A stretch of 58,583 bases of DNA from contig MFMN01000015.1 in the NCBI GenBank assembly GCA_001783515.1, forward strand, positions 1-58,583, given 5' to 3'. This stretch comes from Candidatus Kaiserbacteria bacterium RIFCSPLOWO2_12_FULL_50_10 (GTDB taxonomy: Bacteria; Patescibacteriota; Minisyncoccia; Phycocordibacterales; UBA918). The notes under the pieces were generated by a model. The model saw nothing but the letters and a program-made list of their open reading frames with translations. It did no database searches and was not told where the DNA came from. Positions 8,509 to 15,805 of this stretch are shown piece by piece. A program made the translations under genes and the position numbers. Each line of letters begins with the position of its first letter. Position 1 is the first letter of the stretch.

Positions 8509-9459
8509 ATGCGGATAGCAATCGGCACCTTAGGCATAAGCAGCCTCTCGTTTGTCGTTCCGCCCCTTATGAGTTCACTTGCCGCAAGCGAAAGTGATTC
8601 TCCCTATGTCATAGTACAGCCAATTCAGGATACTACCGCACAGAACATCCCCCTTCTTGGCACCACAACCGCAACACCTCTTGCAGTACCCGGGGGCGCC
8701 GACGGCTTTCTTTTTGCTGAAAACGACCGTTCATTTGAGAAATCAGGCACCGTAAGTGGTGAGATTAGCGTCTATGTTGTCCATGAGGGCGATACCCTCT
8801 CGCAAATTGCACAGATGTTTGATGTTTCGCAAAACACCATTCTTTGGGCAAACGATATCGCACGCGCCAACCTCATCAAGCCCGGCATGGTGCTGAACAT
8901 TCTCCCTATCTCTGGCGTCCGTCACACCGTGAAGAAGGGCGACACCATTGCATCCCTCGTCAAGAAGTACAAAGGTGATGCAGACGAAATCGTTGCCTAC
9001 AACCAACTCGAAGGTGACCTCAAAGTCGGCTCGGTCGTCGTGATCCCAAACGGTATCGTTGCTGAGGTTGCTGTCGCAAAAAGCACGAGCGGCGTGACGA
9101 GCGGCGGCAGTAGCAGTGCCGGACTCATCCATCCGCTTCCGAACGGTCGCAAAACACAAGGCATCCACGGCTACAATGGCATCGACATCGGCGCGCCTCT
9201 CGGCACTACCGTTCGTGCTGCGGCAGCAGGCACCGTTATCATTTCCGCATCGTCCGGCTACAACGGCGGCTACGGCCAATACGTCGTAGTCAAGCACGCA
9301 AACGGCACCCAAACACTCTACGCCCACCTCTCAAGCAACGCCGTTCGTGTCGGCGACAAGGTCTCGCAAGGCCAAAAGCTCGGCGGCGTCGGCAACACCG
9401 GCCGCTCTACCGGCCCACACCTCCACTTCGAAGTCCGCGGCGCCAAGAATCCGTTTTAA
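8509..9459 (+). CDS. LysM-M23 peptidoglycan endopeptidase
   Basis: This 316-residue exported cell-wall hydrolase has an N-terminal signal or membrane segment (about residues 5-27), two LysM domains (starting YVVHEGDTLSQIA near 89 and HTVKKGDTIASLV near 137) and a C-terminal M23 peptidase domain. The zinc ligands look intact: HGYNGID near 220 and HLHFE near 304. It should bind peptidoglycan and cut peptide cross-links, with roles in division or remodelling. It is transcribed divergently from the helicase. The 211-bp gap between them shows no other gene. No strong ribosome site precedes the ATG. Confidence 0.92.
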   Translation: MRIAIGTLGISSLSFVVPPLMSSLAASESDSPYVIVQPIQDTTAQNIPLLGTTTATPLAVPGGADGFLFAENDRSFEKSGTVSGEISVYVVHEGDTLSQIAQMFDVSQNTILWANDIARANLIKPGMVLNILPISGVRHTVKKGDTIASLVKKYKGDADEIVAYNQLEGDLKVGSVVVIPNGIVAEVAVAKSTSGVTSGGSSSAGLIHPLPNGRKTQGIHGYNGIDIGAPLGTTVRAAAAGTVIISASSGYNGGYGQYVVVKHANGTQTLYAHLSSNAVRVGDKVSQGQKLGGVGNTGRSTGPHLHFEVRGAKNPF

Positions 9460-9461
9460 AG

Positions 9462-9489
9462 CACCGTGCGCAAGCATGGTGTTTTCGTG
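9462..9489 (+). terminator. Rho-independent terminator
   Basis: CACCGTGC-GCAA-GCATGGTG (one G-T pair, GNRA-type loop) followed by TTTTCGTG, directly after the M23 stop. Confidence 0.75.
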
Positions 9490-9502
9490 TTACTATACGG
9501 AT

Positions 9503-10612
9503 ATGGAACGCAAGTATATGTACCCCTCACTCATACTATTTGGCTCGTTGCTCCTTGTTATTCTTGCAACAACAGGAAGTTCGACATGCGTGCACCGGAA
9601 TACGTTTACAAAAATCGGTGAAACGGTCATTTCTTATAAAGTAGTCGACAATGCTACGCTTGCTCTTTATAGCGAGGTGAAAAACGAAGAGTGGCACATC
9701 CCGCTTAAAGACGCCTGCGCAGCAACACTACTTTCAGACACACTCATACAAACACCATCTGAACTGCATACCATACACGACAATCGTGATTCTTTTATAC
9801 TGAAGAAAATTGCAGATATCTCCGATACTCCTGCGCGCAATGTCGACTCGAATACGATAGTTATTGGTAAACAAGTATTTATGAATGGAACAGAGGTGCT
9901 TGCTCGCGACGCACAAACCCTCACTCGCATTTCGCCAGAAGAACAGTCTCTCTATAATGAAGTGTATTATAAAGACAGTGTGCAAGTGTATGTTCGCGAA
10001 GTTATTCCAAACCCCTTGCATACCGTACTGCATCCTTTCTCCGAAGTAGACCCCGCTACGTTTGAGGTAATCCCCGATTCCGACTATGTAAAAGACAAAA
10101 ATGCCGTCTATTATAAAAGAAGCTACATGTATGGTACAGACCCAGAAACCTTCGCAGTACTTCGCGAGCCCGACATCGGAAAACCATCTCTTCGTATGCG
10201 CTACAAGTATCCCTACGCAAAAGATAAGAATGGTGCATACTTTGAAGGTAACACCATAAATAGCGCAGACATCGAAACCTTCACTCCGCTCTATGAGAAG
10301 GGTGAAACCGTTGGCAAAACATTTGACTACGCACGCGATAAAAACAGCGTCTTCTATCACGAAACAACCATCAAAGGTGCAGACCCCGATACCTTCCAAA
10401 TACTCTGGCACTATATCTACGAAGGCTGCAATGCAGACCAGTATGCAAAAGACAAAAATGCCGTCTATTATAAACATCTTCCTCTCATCGGCGCCGACCC
10501 TGCAACCTTCGAGGCAACCGACAATATCCTCGGCAAGGATAAACACGGCTACTGGGAACATGAACTTCTAAAACCAGAAATCACCGAACCTCGCGTCTGC
10601 GAGTTCGCCTAA
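9503..10612 (+). CDS. DKNYY-repeat exported protein
   Basis: This 369-residue protein has an N-terminal membrane anchor or signal (YPSLILFGSLLLVILATTG). At least four imperfect repeats of about 28-36 residues, each with a core D-K-N-x-V/A-Y/F-Y/F, follow in the C-terminal half (YVKDKNAVYY, YAKDKNGAYF, YARDKNSVFY, YAKDKNAVYY), spaced by a conserved G-A/T-D-P-x-T-F. This matches the DKNYY family, which is found in bacterial surface proteins of unknown role. The start at 9503 follows TACTAT by exactly 6 nt; the longer frame would begin inside the M23 gene. Confidence 0.8.
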   Translation: MERKYMYPSLILFGSLLLVILATTGSSTCVHRNTFTKIGETVISYKVVDNATLALYSEVKNEEWHIPLKDACAATLLSDTLIQTPSELHTIHDNRDSFILKKIADISDTPARNVDSNTIVIGKQVFMNGTEVLARDAQTLTRISPEEQSLYNEVYYKDSVQVYVREVIPNPLHTVLHPFSEVDPATFEVIPDSDYVKDKNAVYYKRSYMYGTDPETFAVLREPDIGKPSLRMRYKYPYAKDKNGAYFEGNTINSADIETFTPLYEKGETVGKTFDYARDKNSVFYHETTIKGADPDTFQILWHYIYEGCNADQYAKDKNAVYYKHLPLIGADPATFEATDNILGKDKHGYWEHELLKPEITEPRVCEFA

Positions 10613-10647
10613 CAAAAACTCATACCATTCCTGGTATGAGTTTTTGT
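10613..10647. terminator. Bidirectional terminator between convergent genes
   Basis: AAAAACTCATACCA-TTCC-TGGTATGAGTTTTT is a perfect 14-bp stem with A and T tails on both sides. It serves the DKNYY gene (+) and comM (-). Confidence 0.9.
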
Positions 10648-10650
10648 TAG

Positions 10651-12156
10651 TTATTGCACACGGTACTGCAATGCTTCGAGGATGTGCGATTCTTTAATGT
10701 CGTCGCTTCCTTCGAGGTCGGCGATGGTGCGGGAGGTTTTGACGAGGCGGTGGTAGCTGCGGGGTGAGAGTTTGAGGCGTTCGGCGGATTTGATAAGAAG
10801 CGTACGAACGGAGTCTGACAGTTCAATAACTTCATCGATAACACGCGCAGTCATTTCGGCATTGGCCGTGAGTCCGTGTTTTTTGAGGCGCTCTCTTTGG
10901 CGGGCACGTGCAGCTTTAATGAGGTCGCGCGCACGCTCTGTCTCTCCGCGCTGTGTGTTTATTTTTGCCAAATCTTCATGTGAGATATGCGGCACGGAAA
11001 GCCACAAGTCGATACGGTCGAGAATTGGCCCCGAGACTTTGTTTTTGTAAGTCTCGAGCATTTGCTCGGCATAATTATCGCCATCACTACCGCCGCGTGA
11101 CGGATTCATAGCTGCAATCATCATAATATTTGCAGGAAACTGCACCGATGACTGCGCGCGAGCAATCGTCACAATCCTGTCTTCAAGCGGCTGGCGAAGA
11201 CTGTCGATTGTTCTGCGGTCAAATTCAGGAAATTCATCCATAAAGAGCACTCCTCGATGCGCAAGCGTTACCTCGCCTGGGCGCGGAATTGAGCCACCGC
11301 CAACAAGCGCCACATGTGATGCTGAGTGGTGTGGTGAGCGGAATGGTGGTGTTGCGGTGATGCCACCCGAGAGCGTTCCTGCGTATGAATGGATGGCCAT
11401 AACCTCAAGCGCTTCGTCGAGCGAAAGTGCGGGAAGTATGCCGGGAAGCGCCCGCGCAAGCATCGTCTTCCCTGTTCCTGGCGGCCCTACAAGAATAGCG
11501 TTGTGCTTTCCCGCTGCGGCAATAATAAGCCCACGTTTTGCGGTCTCTTGCCCGCGTACATCTTCAAGCATAGTGACCGTCGAGGCGTAAGTATCGTCGA
11601 TGGTTGTTCGTGGCATGACAGGAAGCATCACGGTACCTTTTATATGCTGCGCAACCTCTACAAGTGACTGCGCCGCATACACCGTAAGCCCCTCAACAAG
11701 TGCAGCTTCAGCAGCATTTCCTTGCGGAACAATTATTTTTGTATACCCGGCTTTCTTTGCCGCGACCGCTGCAGGAAGCACGCCGCGCACCTCCCGAAGC
11801 GTTCCGTCGAGCGAGAGCTCCCCTAGAAACACCGTATCTGAAACCTCTACCGTAAGTCCCTCGCGCGCAATAAAATACGCAACCGCGATAGCTAAGTCGA
11901 AGAGCGACCCATCCTTTTTGAGCGCAGCCGGAGCAAGCGATATAATGGCGCGTATCGTCCCTTCTTTTGGCGTCAGCAATTTCGAATTGCGCAGCGCAGT
12001 GAGCACACGGTCACTCGCCTCGTCAATCGCTTTTCCTGCAAGCCCTACAATTGAGAATATCCCCGGACCATTCTTCACCGTCATAAAATCAGCTTCGACG
12101 GTAACAATAGTTCCGTCAAGCGCATTCGGTTGCACTGTGTGTGTTCTCGCAATCAT
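10651..12156 (-). CDS. comM: ComM/YifB family Mg-chelatase-like AAA ATPase
   Basis: This 501-residue protein has an N-terminal Lon-protease-like fold (ChlI subdomain, about residues 1-170), a Mg-chelatase AAA module with Walker A GPPGTGKT near residue 220 and Walker B-like VLFMDEF, and the C-terminal Mg-chelatase domain (SPRSYHRLVKTSRTIADLEG). ComM is a ring helicase that promotes branch migration when incoming DNA recombines during natural transformation. That fits a genome carrying a DNA-transfer apparatus, though the link is inference. An extended -10 (TGCTATATT) ends 7 nt before the ATG. Confidence 0.92.
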   Translation of the reverse strand: MIARTHTVQPNALDGTIVTVEADFMTVKNGPGIFSIVGLAGKAIDEASDRVLTALRNSKLLTPKEGTIRAIISLAPAALKKDGSLFDLAIAVAYFIAREGLTVEVSDTVFLGELSLDGTLREVRGVLPAAVAAKKAGYTKIIVPQGNAAEAALVEGLTVYAAQSLVEVAQHIKGTVMLPVMPRTTIDDTYASTVTMLEDVRGQETAKRGLIIAAAGKHNAILVGPPGTGKTMLARALPGILPALSLDEALEVMAIHSYAGTLSGGITATPPFRSPHHSASHVALVGGGSIPRPGEVTLAHRGVLFMDEFPEFDRRTIDSLRQPLEDRIVTIARAQSSVQFPANIMMIAAMNPSRGGSDGDNYAEQMLETYKNKVSGPILDRIDLWLSVPHISHEDLAKINTQRGETERARDLIKAARARQRERLKKHGLTANAEMTARVIDEVIELSDSVRTLLIKSAERLKLSPRSYHRLVKTSRTIADLEGSDDIKESHILEALQYRVQ

Positions 12157-12180
12157 AGAAATGAATATAGCATGAGAACA

Positions 12181-12204
12181 ACAAAACGCCTTGTGGCGTT
12201 TTGT
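12181..12204. terminator. Terminator-like palindrome
   Basis: ACAAAACGCC-TTGT-GGCGTTTTGT lies just downstream of the DksA-like gene (minus strand) and upstream of comM. On the minus strand the T-rich arm makes it a plausible end of the DksA-like transcript. Confidence 0.8.
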
Positions 12205-12214
12205 TGTTCATTAT

Positions 12215-12586
12215 TTACGACAAAGTATCCTCTTCGTCTTTGTGTGCAATACATGTCCTTGCAGCAAGATTTGCCTCAAGACGAGCTGTTTCGATTGGGT
12301 GTCCACTTATTTCGCAGATGCCGTAGGTGCCCTTCTCAATACGTTCGAGCGCACGACGTACGTCGTTATACCGACGCTCAAGCTCAGCTACTTCTCCTGT
12401 TCGCTCTGCCCACGCTTCTGTCTTGTCCGCAACATCAATCTCGTCAGCTTCGTCAGCGGCGATATCGTCTGTCTTTGGCACCCAGTTGTGCGCGTCCTTC
12501 GGGTCGCGAGCTGCAACTTCCTCCAAGAGTCGGGTCACTTCCGTAAGCTCCCCTTCTAGGGCAATTTTATATGATTCTGTTTCCAT
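12215..12586 (-). CDS. DksA/TraR-family protein with reduced zinc finger
   Basis: This 123-residue DksA/TraR-like protein has an N-terminal coiled coil (LEGELTEVTRLLEEVAA...AELERRYNDVRRALERIEKG) and the C-terminal family segment YGICEISGHPI...ARLEANLAARTCIAHKDE. The usual four-cysteine finger (CxxC...CxxC) is reduced to two cysteines (C-E-I-S and C-I-A-H), so a classical zinc site is unlikely unless the His helps. Members bind RNA polymerase through its secondary channel and tune transcription, for example with ppGpp. The start is fixed by TATACT ending exactly 6 nt before ATG 12586. Confidence 0.85.
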   Translation of the reverse strand: METESYKIALEGELTEVTRLLEEVAARDPKDAHNWVPKTDDIAADEADEIDVADKTEAWAERTGEVAELERRYNDVRRALERIEKGTYGICEISGHPIETARLEANLAARTCIAHKDEEDTLS

Positions 12587-12613
12587 ACCTCTAGTATACT
12601 CCATATTTATAAA

Positions 12614-12639
12614 ACAAAAACTCCTTGCGGAGTTTTTGT
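12614..12639 (-). terminator. Terminator of rpsO
   Basis: CAAAAACTCC-TTGC-GGAGTTTTTG is a perfect 10-bp palindrome between rpsO and the DksA-like gene, both on the minus strand. Confidence 0.85.
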
Positions 12640-12644
12640 TTGAA

Positions 12645-12911
12645 TTATTTCTTGAGTCCGAGCTCTTTCACGAGCTTTGCGTATGACTTTGCATCCTTAC
12701 GTTCAAGATACTTAAGATGCTTGCGACGATCAGAAACCATCTTGAGGAGTCCACGACGTGAGTGGAAGTCCTTTGCGTTTGTCTTGAGGTGCTTTGTGAG
12801 CACTTCGATCTGCTTCGTGAGAAGTGCAATCTGTACCTCAGTTGAGCCGGTGTCACTGTCGTGACGACGGATGTCCTTGATAACACTTGCCTTTTTGCGA
12901 GGGGTAAGCAT
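12645..12911 (-). CDS. rpsO: Ribosomal protein S15
   Basis: The 88-residue S15 is full length, with the conserved HDSDTGSTEVQIALLT and DFHSRRGLLKMVSDRRKHLKYL regions that contact the 16S rRNA three-way junction. S15 is a primary binder in 30S assembly and organises the central domain. Unlike most genes here it has a long leader of about 90 nt, downstream of an extended -10. That leader contains two small hairpins and may be the S15 autoregulatory site seen in other bacteria. Confidence 0.97.
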   Translation of the reverse strand: MLTPRKKASVIKDIRRHDSDTGSTEVQIALLTKQIEVLTKHLKTNAKDFHSRRGLLKMVSDRRKHLKYLERKDAKSYAKLVKELGLKK

Positions 12912-13013
12912 GAGTTTATTCGTTAGTTACGTAATGTAATAGTTTACTTCTGCGTGAGAAGTTTTGGTTAGGGCTAGATACTGCCTCTTACCTGCGAAGG
13001 TAGACACAATATA
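12912..13013 (-). promoter_or_regulatory. rpsO promoter and structured leader
   Basis: Minus strand: extended -10 TGTTATATT (hexamer 13008-13013), then about 90 nt with hairpins TACC-TTCGCA-GGTA and CTTCT-CACGC-AGAAG before the rpsO ATG. S15 represses its own translation through leader RNA in many bacteria; assigning that role here is inference. Confidence 0.45.
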
Positions 13014-13025
13014 ACACATTTTTAT

Positions 13026-13074
13026 AAAAAAGCAACAGAATGGTGTGCCTGCAGGCGTTATTCTGTTGCTTTTT
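13026..13074 (-). terminator. Terminator overlapping the end of the DUF5667 gene
   Basis: AGCAACAGAAT pairs with ATTCTGTTGCT across an 18-nt loop, with A and T tails on either side. The stem includes the stop codon of the DUF5667 gene. Confidence 0.75.
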
Positions 13075-14158
13075 CTGGAGTTGTTGTTGCCTCTGCCTTT
13101 GGCTGAGGGGCGGTTTCAACTACTGCTTCTGGTGCGGGAGTCTCAGGTATCACCTCTTCCTTAGGCACCGATTGACGGAGTGCAGTGTTCGAAAGATACG
13201 TGATGAGTGTTTTGATACGGGTGAGAATATCGTCAGATGCCCGAGGAGGTGTGCTGGTTGCTATTTCTGGTGCAACAAATGTTTGCACCACCACCATTTC
13301 GCTACTTGAGGCAGAAGTGGTCGACGCGGCCTCCGTGCTTGTTGCGAGAGCTACGGGAGTTTCTCCCCGGAGCAATGCCTCAATACGGCTAAAACGACGT
13401 GCAACCTCAGTTACTTCCTCTTCCGAAAGCTTTCTTTCAAGCGAAGCACGGAGCTCATACGCACGCGAGAGCTCGCGTTCGACATGCCCCATCACCTGCT
13501 CTTGCGAAGACGTTGCCGCGACGGTTGCGAGTTCTACCGCTACGTCTTTTGCCTCAGTTACCGCCTTCTTGAGTGACTCTGCTGGTTGGTCACTTACAAT
13601 AGCGGTTACAATATCTTGTGTTTTGGTAAGCTCGGCAGCGAGGTCAGCCTTTGCATAAATTGCTTCTTCGGTGTTCGTGGTCGCTATTTCTTCGATATTC
13701 TTTTGGATTTCTCCTGAATGTCGCTTAATGTTCTTTGAAAGATCTTCCTCTGCCTGTACGCTGAGCGTTCCTGTGTCAACAAGAAGCTGTGTTTCTAGTA
13801 CTCGCTTTTCGAGCAGCTTCATTTCAAATGCAATTTTCTCCTCTGGTGTTGAGAGCGTAATCCCCTGCAATGGCTCGTTTACTCGTGTCTTTACCGCATA
13901 AAGCAAGTCACCTGGATTTGCACTTTCTGCAAGGAATGGCGTTGCGATAATTGCAATGAACACAGCCATGCTTGCTGATGCAATCATACGGGCAGCATTT
14001 GCGCGCTGCATGATACGCTCAAGGAAGGGCACCCGCTGCGGCACAAGCACACGATACGGATGGTATTCCATGTATGCCAAAAGCCGCGCACGAAGTTCTT
14101 CGCGCTCGGTTGTGTTTAGCTTCGTATCCTGTACGTATGTCGACCAAGGTGATTTCAT
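13058..14158 (-). CDS. DUF5667-like membrane protein, putative anti-sigma partner
   Basis: This 366-residue protein has a cytoplasmic N terminus (about residues 1-55), one transmembrane helix (ARMIASASMAVFIAIIATPFL), a conserved post-membrane segment with GDLLYAVKTRVNEPL typical of DUF5667, then a long helical coiled-coil region and a low-complexity Ala/Thr/Pro/Glu tail. The ATG overlaps the stop of the ECF sigma gene by 4 nt, so the two are translationally coupled. That layout is the classic sigma/anti-sigma pair, and the inference is that it senses envelope state and holds the sigma factor. No canonical ZAS (His-Cys) motif is visible. Confidence 0.75.
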   Translation of the reverse strand: MKSPWSTYVQDTKLNTTEREELRARLLAYMEYHPYRVLVPQRVPFLERIMQRANAARMIASASMAVFIAIIATPFLAESANPGDLLYAVKTRVNEPLQGITLSTPEEKIAFEMKLLEKRVLETQLLVDTGTLSVQAEEDLSKNIKRHSGEIQKNIEEIATTNTEEAIYAKADLAAELTKTQDIVTAIVSDQPAESLKKAVTEAKDVAVELATVAATSSQEQVMGHVERELSRAYELRASLERKLSEEEVTEVARRFSRIEALLRGETPVALATSTEAASTTSASSSEMVVVQTFVAPEIATSTPPRASDDILTRIKTLITYLSNTALRQSVPKEEVIPETPAPEAVVETAPQPKAEATTTPEKATE

Positions 14159-14706
14159 TGTTTTGTTTCGAGAATTTTTTTGAGGGCTTTGAGTCCTCGG
14201 TGAATTCTGAGTGAAACAACATTTTCTGTTGTTTCAATAAGTTCGGCAATCTCTTTCGGCGAAAGTCCGTCTATATACCGAAGCACGACTGCTTCGCGAT
14301 ATTGTGGAGGAATGTCCTGAAGATATTCAAGTGCATGACGCGCATCGATGCTGGTTATGAGTGTTTCATGACTATGATCATGGAGCTCGGTCATATATCG
14401 CTCGTCGGATTCATCACCATCAATCATTGCATCGAGCGAAACCGACTTTTGTTTGCGGTATTCGTCGATGATTCTGTTGTTGAGAATCTTATAGAGGAAC
14501 GACTTGTACGAGCCGATAGCAACACCCTTGCAGACGTATGACCACGCTTGTATGTAGGTATCATGCACAAGCTCAATAGCTCGTTCACGATCAGACAAGC
14601 GAAAGAATGCATGGCGAAAGAGTGCATCGTTATATTCGTCAAATGCAGCTATGAACGCGTCTTCTTGATGACTGCCAGACGGTATGTCTAAATCGAGGAG
14701 AGACAT
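14155..14706 (-). CDS. ECF-type RNA polymerase sigma factor
   Basis: The 183-residue protein has the two-domain ECF layout. Region 2 includes FDEYNDALFRHAFFRLSDRE and AIELVHDTYIQAW. Region 4 includes LQDIPPQYREAVVLRYIDGLSPKEIAEL with its helix-turn-helix, ending in VSLRIHRGLKALKKIL. ECF sigmas direct RNA polymerase to stress or envelope promoters. It is the first gene of a two-gene unit with the DUF5667 protein. Its own promoter, TGGACA-16-TATAAT, lies 14 nt upstream, so this gene has a short leader rather than none. Confidence 0.93.
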   Translation of the reverse strand: MSLLDLDIPSGSHQEDAFIAAFDEYNDALFRHAFFRLSDRERAIELVHDTYIQAWSYVCKGVAIGSYKSFLYKILNNRIIDEYRKQKSVSLDAMIDGDESDERYMTELHDHSHETLITSIDARHALEYLQDIPPQYREAVVLRYIDGLSPKEIAELIETTENVVSLRIHRGLKALKKILETKQ

Positions 14707-14720
14707 GGCGAGTGGGAGTC

Positions 14721-14748
14721 ATTATATAGGTAGACGTTTAATTGTCCA
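14721..14748 (-). promoter_or_regulatory. Promoter of the ECF sigma operon
   Basis: Minus strand: TGGACA (14748-14743), a 16-bp spacer and consensus TATAAT (14726-14721), 14 nt before the ATG. It lies immediately downstream of the long hairpin at 14759-14887. Confidence 0.65.
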
Positions 14749-14758
14749 TATCTTTCAC

Positions 14759-14887
14759 CTTGACTTCCAAAACGGGCGAATTCGCGCTGTCTGAGCTGAC
14801 TTTTTAGCTTCCGCCGTACGTTAGGTACGTCTACAGCAAAAAAGTCACCTCTGCCAGACACGACTTCATCCCGTTTTGAAAATCAAG
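14759..14887 (-). ncRNA. Long imperfect hairpin, possible structured RNA
   Basis: Read on the minus strand, the first 18 nt (CTTGATTTTCAAAACGGG) pair fully with the last 18 nt, allowing two G-U pairs. Inward there are further helices: GAG/CTC, TGACTTTTT/AAAAAGTCA, GCT/AGC and CGTAC/GTACG, capped by a small loop. It is a rod-like fold of about 129 nt. The G-U pairs favour RNA from the minus strand. A minus-strand frame is open through part of it but has no start. It could be a structured ncRNA or a decayed palindromic element; no known family was recognised. Confidence 0.5.
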
Positions 14888-14930
14888 ATTGCTCTTCTCA
14901 GATTTTGGGGGCTCATTTTGAAGAAATGGG

Positions 14931-14960
14931 TGTGGATAAGCCTGTGGATACTGTGGGTAA
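14931..14960 (+). promoter_or_regulatory. Cluster of three DnaA boxes away from oriC
   Basis: TGTGGATAA (14931-14939, perfect complement of TTATCCACA), TGTGGATAC (14943-14951) and TGTGGGTAA (14952-14960) lie in one orientation within 30 bp, about 17 kb from the presumed origin. The rest of 14888-15074 shows no gene. Confidence 0.65.
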
Positions 14961-15079
14961 TGGACATCCGCGGTCGTCAAGTCCTACAGAAACCGTTATT
15001 TTTCAACGTAAATATAGGACATGGCAAAATTAGCGTTTCACACTGAAACACTTCCCTTTTGTTCGGCTTGCACGTACTA

Positions 15080-15095
15080 TGTTCCATATGAAACA
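15080..15095. promoter_or_regulatory. parS-like palindrome at the yraN start
   Basis: TGTTCCATATGAAACA, a near-perfect 16-bp palindrome resembling bacterial parS (TGTTTCACGTGAAACA) with CATATG instead of CACGTG at the centre. It overlaps the last base of the -10 and supplies the ATG of yraN. Confidence 0.6.
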
Positions 15096-15507
15096 CCGAA
15101 TCGGTGAACTTGGCGAGTCTATTGCGGCGAAGCACCTTACTTCGCTAGGGTTTGAAGTGCTCGAGCGCAACTACTTTCAGCCGTGCGGCGAGATTGATAT
15201 TGTGTGCCGCAAAGGACGAACCCTCCATATTGTCGAAGTAAAGGCTACAGTATTTAGTAGTAGCGAGGAACTTCATCGAGCTGTTTCATATGAAACATAC
15301 CACATCAACGAACGTATCGACTACGAAAAGATGCGAAGTTTACGAAATGTCATCGGTATTTACCGGTCAGAACGAAAGTTTCATGGGAAACATGTCATAG
15401 ATGCCCTCTTTGTCTATCTTGTTCCCCATGAAACCTACGCGGCTGTTGAAATGCTTGAGGATTTAGAAGGTGAACTTACAAAGGGCGACGACTGGGATTT
15501 TGAGTAA
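15088..15507 (+). CDS. yraN: YraN family (UPF0102) nuclease-like protein
   Basis: This 139-residue protein has the PD-(D/E)xK core of the family: GELGESIAAKHLTSLGFEVLERNY, then GEIDIV with the active-site Asp, then HIVEVKA with the Glu/Lys pair. Members are predicted Holliday-junction-like or DNA-processing nucleases, often near rnhB or recombination genes. The ATG at 15088 was preferred over 15079 because TACTAT (15075-15080) ends 7 nt before it. The gene contains parS-like sites at 15080 and 15282; the latter encodes the peptide VSYET. Length is slightly above average because of an acidic C-terminal tail. Confidence 0.88.
   Translation: MKHRIGELGESIAAKHLTSLGFEVLERNYFQPCGEIDIVCRKGRTLHIVEVKATVFSSSEELHRAVSYETYHINERIDYEKMRSLRNVIGIYRSERKFHGKHVIDALFVYLVPHETYAAVEMLEDLEGELTKGDDWDFE
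15282..15297. promoter_or_regulatory. parS-like palindrome inside yraN
   Basis: TGTTTCATATGAAACA, a perfect 16-bp palindrome within the coding sequence. A weaker copy, AGTTTCATGGGAAACA, lies at 15377-15392. Confidence 0.65.
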
Positions 15508-15538
15508 TGTCCTTTATGTCTTATATAAAAGGACATTG
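15506..15538 (+). terminator. Terminator-like hairpin after yraN
   Basis: AATGTCCTTT pairs with AAAAGGACATT across an 11-nt loop, starting at the yraN stop. The pairing TGTCCTTT is repeated just downstream at about 15540-15548. Confidence 0.55.
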
Positions 15539-15741
15539 ATGTCCTTTATACGAACACTAGTGAAACTAGCAGGGAATCGACCCGGAATCACGGCTACTTT
15601 TATTCGTGCGCCGCACTCAAAAGTAGACTCGTGTTCCTGGTCGGACACTCGCTCTGTTGCGCTTCTTCGCTACCGCTTCGAATGCTCACAGTAAGCTCCG
15701 TGTCTTCGATTCCCTGGCGTAGGCGAAGCAGTTCGCCTACT

Positions 15742-15805
15742 CTCCCCGACCAATATAAAGAAAGAGCAGTCAGAAGACTGCTCTTTCTTTATATTGGTCG
15801 GGGAG
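15742..15805. repeat. 30-bp perfect inverted repeat entering tRNA-Pro
   Basis: The left arm 15742-15771 (starts CTCCCCGACCAATATAAAG) is the exact reverse complement of 15776-15805, with loop AGAA. The right arm includes the encoded CCA and the acceptor 3' strand of tRNA-Pro (to 15805). The inner part can act as the tRNA terminator. Farther left, TCGATTCCCTG (15706-15716) copies the tRNA T-arm but is separated from the left arm by a small hairpin (about 15720-15741). Confidence 0.85.

Noticed and set aside
14707-14850. Minus-strand open frame through the long hairpin
   Set aside because: It has no start codon or ribosome site, and the pairing with G-U wobbles explains the sequence better than coding.
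15035-15049. GTTTCACACTGAAAC as a parS-like site
   Set aside because: The half-sites match but the spacing is one base longer than in the other copies; it may be a decayed copy but is not supported.
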